Positions 6,652-7,612 of a DNA stretch of 7,612 nt are shown piece after piece; within the stretch, counting starts at the first letter, position 1; every line of letters begins with the position of its first letter. The notes under the pieces are model-generated. The model did no database searches. It had not been told where the DNA came from and saw only the letters and a list, made by a program, of their open reading frames with translations. The translations under genes were made by a program, and so were the position numbers. This stretch comes from Bordetella parapertussis (GTDB lineage Bacteria > Pseudomonadota > Gammaproteobacteria > Burkholderiales > Burkholderiaceae_B), in NCBI GenBank assembly GCA_945868195.1, contig CAMBLP010000104.1:1-7612 (forward strand), in the 5' to 3' direction.

Positions 6652-7612
6652 TTAGGCTTTACGCAAGGTATAGAACAAAGGCATCTGAGGCTGGAAATCG
6701 ACCCATTCTTTGCGCAAGGCAGACACAGGATACGTCGCGCCAAGCGGGATATAAGGGACATCTTCGAAAACCTGTATTTGCAACTCACGACAGATTCGTT
6801 TTTGTTCGTCCAAAGTTTTTGCATTGAACCAATCCAGACGGAGTTGTTCGATGCGATCGCTGGTTGGCCAGCCAAACCACGCTTTCTTTCCCGTACCTCT
6901 GATGGCGAGATGGCCAGCGGGGTCAAGATTGTTCGGGCCCGTGGTCGCAGTAAACGCTACGTTCCATCCCCCCGCTGAAGGCGGTTCTTGGCTATTTCGA
7001 CGCTGCATGAGTGTGCCCCAATTCATGGCCTGCACATCCGTTTTGATGCCGAGCTGTTTGAACAGGTCGGCCGTGACCAAGGCCGCCGTATGGAAGGCTG
7101 GATAATCAACCGGATCGAGAATGACGACAGTCTCGCCTTTGTAGCCTGCATCTTTAATCATGGCGCGCGCTTTATTGATATCGCGTTTTCCTAAAAGCTT
7201 TTCCATTCCCCCGTCGCTACTCATCGGAGAACCCGGTACAAACACGCCACACTTGTCACTCCAAAACTCCGGGAAATCGGGACCATTCATCGCCATCATG
7301 TACTCGGTCTGATTGACAACAGACAAAATAGCTTGCCTCATCAATTTGTTATTAAAAGGCGCATGTAGATGGTTAAAGCGCATCAGAGAGATCGAGGGTA
7401 AGGTCCTCTTAATCAAAGTAATGTTTTTGTCTTTCCTTAATACGGGCAAAAAGTCTGCATCAATATGCTCGACACCATCGACTTCGTTATTGCGCAGCGC
7501 GGCCACAGCGGTTGCACTATCAGGAATGATCTGCCATTTCACCTGCTCGATGTGCACGATCTTAGGTCCTGAGGTGAACTCTGGTTTCAGTTTATTGCTA
7601 CTCGGCACATAG
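6652..7612 (-). CDS. ABC transporter family-5 substrate-binding protein (DppA/OppA type), C-terminal part, runs off right edge
   Basis: This is the periplasmic binding component of a dipeptide/oligopeptide/nickel-type ABC importer (SBP_bac_5). About 320 codons are inside the window; full proteins are usually about 500-540 residues, so the signal peptide and first lobe lie beyond the right edge. The GTG codon at 7608 is internal, because the frame stays open to the edge with a tyrosine codon before it. Recognisable segments are WQIIPDSATAVAALRNNEVD near the beginning, the hinge-region stretch LMRFNHLHAPFNNKLMRQAI, the LFKQLGIKTDVQAMNW lobe segment, AWFGWPTSDRIEQLR, and a C-terminal RICRELQIQVFEDVPYIPLG that is strongly conserved in the family. 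The C terminus is complete and ends with a TAA at 6654. It lies 20 nt upstream of the MlrC-family gene on the same strand, and the permease and ATPase genes are not in the window. The ligand is unknown; a peptide or amide-like compound is likely given the neighbour. Confidence 0.94.
   Translation of the reverse strand, partial: YVPSSNKLKPEFTSGPKIVHIEQVKWQIIPDSATAVAALRNNEVDGVEHIDADFLPVLRKDKNITLIKRTLPSISLMRFNHLHAPFNNKLMRQAILSVVNQTEYMMAMNGPDFPEFWSDKCGVFVPGSPMSSDGGMEKLLGKRDINKARAMIKDAGYKGETVVILDPVDYPAFHTAALVTADLFKQLGIKTDVQAMNWGTLMQRRNSQEPPSAGGWNVAFTATTGPNNLDPAGHLAIRGTGKKAWFGWPTSDRIEQLRLDWFNAKTLDEQKRICRELQIQVFEDVPYIPLGATYPVSALRKEWVDFQPQMPLFYTLRKA

Noticed and set aside
6588..6926. 112-codon minus-strand open frame overlapping the ABC binding protein and MlrC gene
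   Set aside because: It is out of phase with two conserved genes on the same strand and carries no recognisable features.

Overview
The window reads as accessory catabolic DNA from a moderate-GC Gram-negative bacterium. A betaproteobacterium of the order Burkholderiales (Alcaligenaceae-like) is the best guess. The guess rests on a Bug/TctC-family periplasmic binding protein, a CoxM-CoxS-CoxL type molybdenum hydroxylase, and an MlrC-family protein next to a peptide-type ABC binding protein, a mix common in that order. There is no rRNA or other phylogenetic marker, so the assignment is an inference.

Layout, left to right. (1) Positions 1-2197, minus strand: a three-gene operon for a xanthine dehydrogenase-family molybdenum hydroxylase. 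Transcription runs leftwards: FAD subunit (2197-1328), [2Fe-2S] subunit (1324-848), then the molybdopterin-binding large subunit (845 to beyond the left edge). Gaps are 2-3 nt, each gene has a Shine-Dalgarno sequence, and a candidate promoter lies at about 2249-2279. (2) Positions 2407-3420, minus strand: a Bug-type solute-binding protein with a possible Tat signal, followed by a clear intrinsic terminator (2338-2373) that separates it from the hydroxylase operon. (3) Positions 3421-3524: a short AT-rich divergent intergenic region. (4) Positions 3525-5072, plus strand: an AMP-forming acyl-CoA synthetase/ligase-type enzyme, the only plus-strand gene. (5) Positions 5096-7612, minus strand: an MlrC/M81-family protein preceded by the C-terminal part of a family-5 ABC substrate-binding protein that runs off the right edge. 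These two are 20 nt apart and probably co-transcribed.

How the parts may work together (inference): the Bug protein could capture a small, probably carboxylated compound in the periplasm. The molybdenum hydroxylase could hydroxylate an aromatic, N-heterocyclic or aldehyde substrate, and the ligase could activate a carboxylic acid as its CoA thioester. The ABC binding protein and MlrC protein look like a separate peptide or amide uptake-and-hydrolysis module. Substrates cannot be read from the sequence. No regulator, transporter membrane subunit, RNA gene, mobile element or CRISPR array was found. Everything seen belongs to known families, and I found no clear undescribed system.
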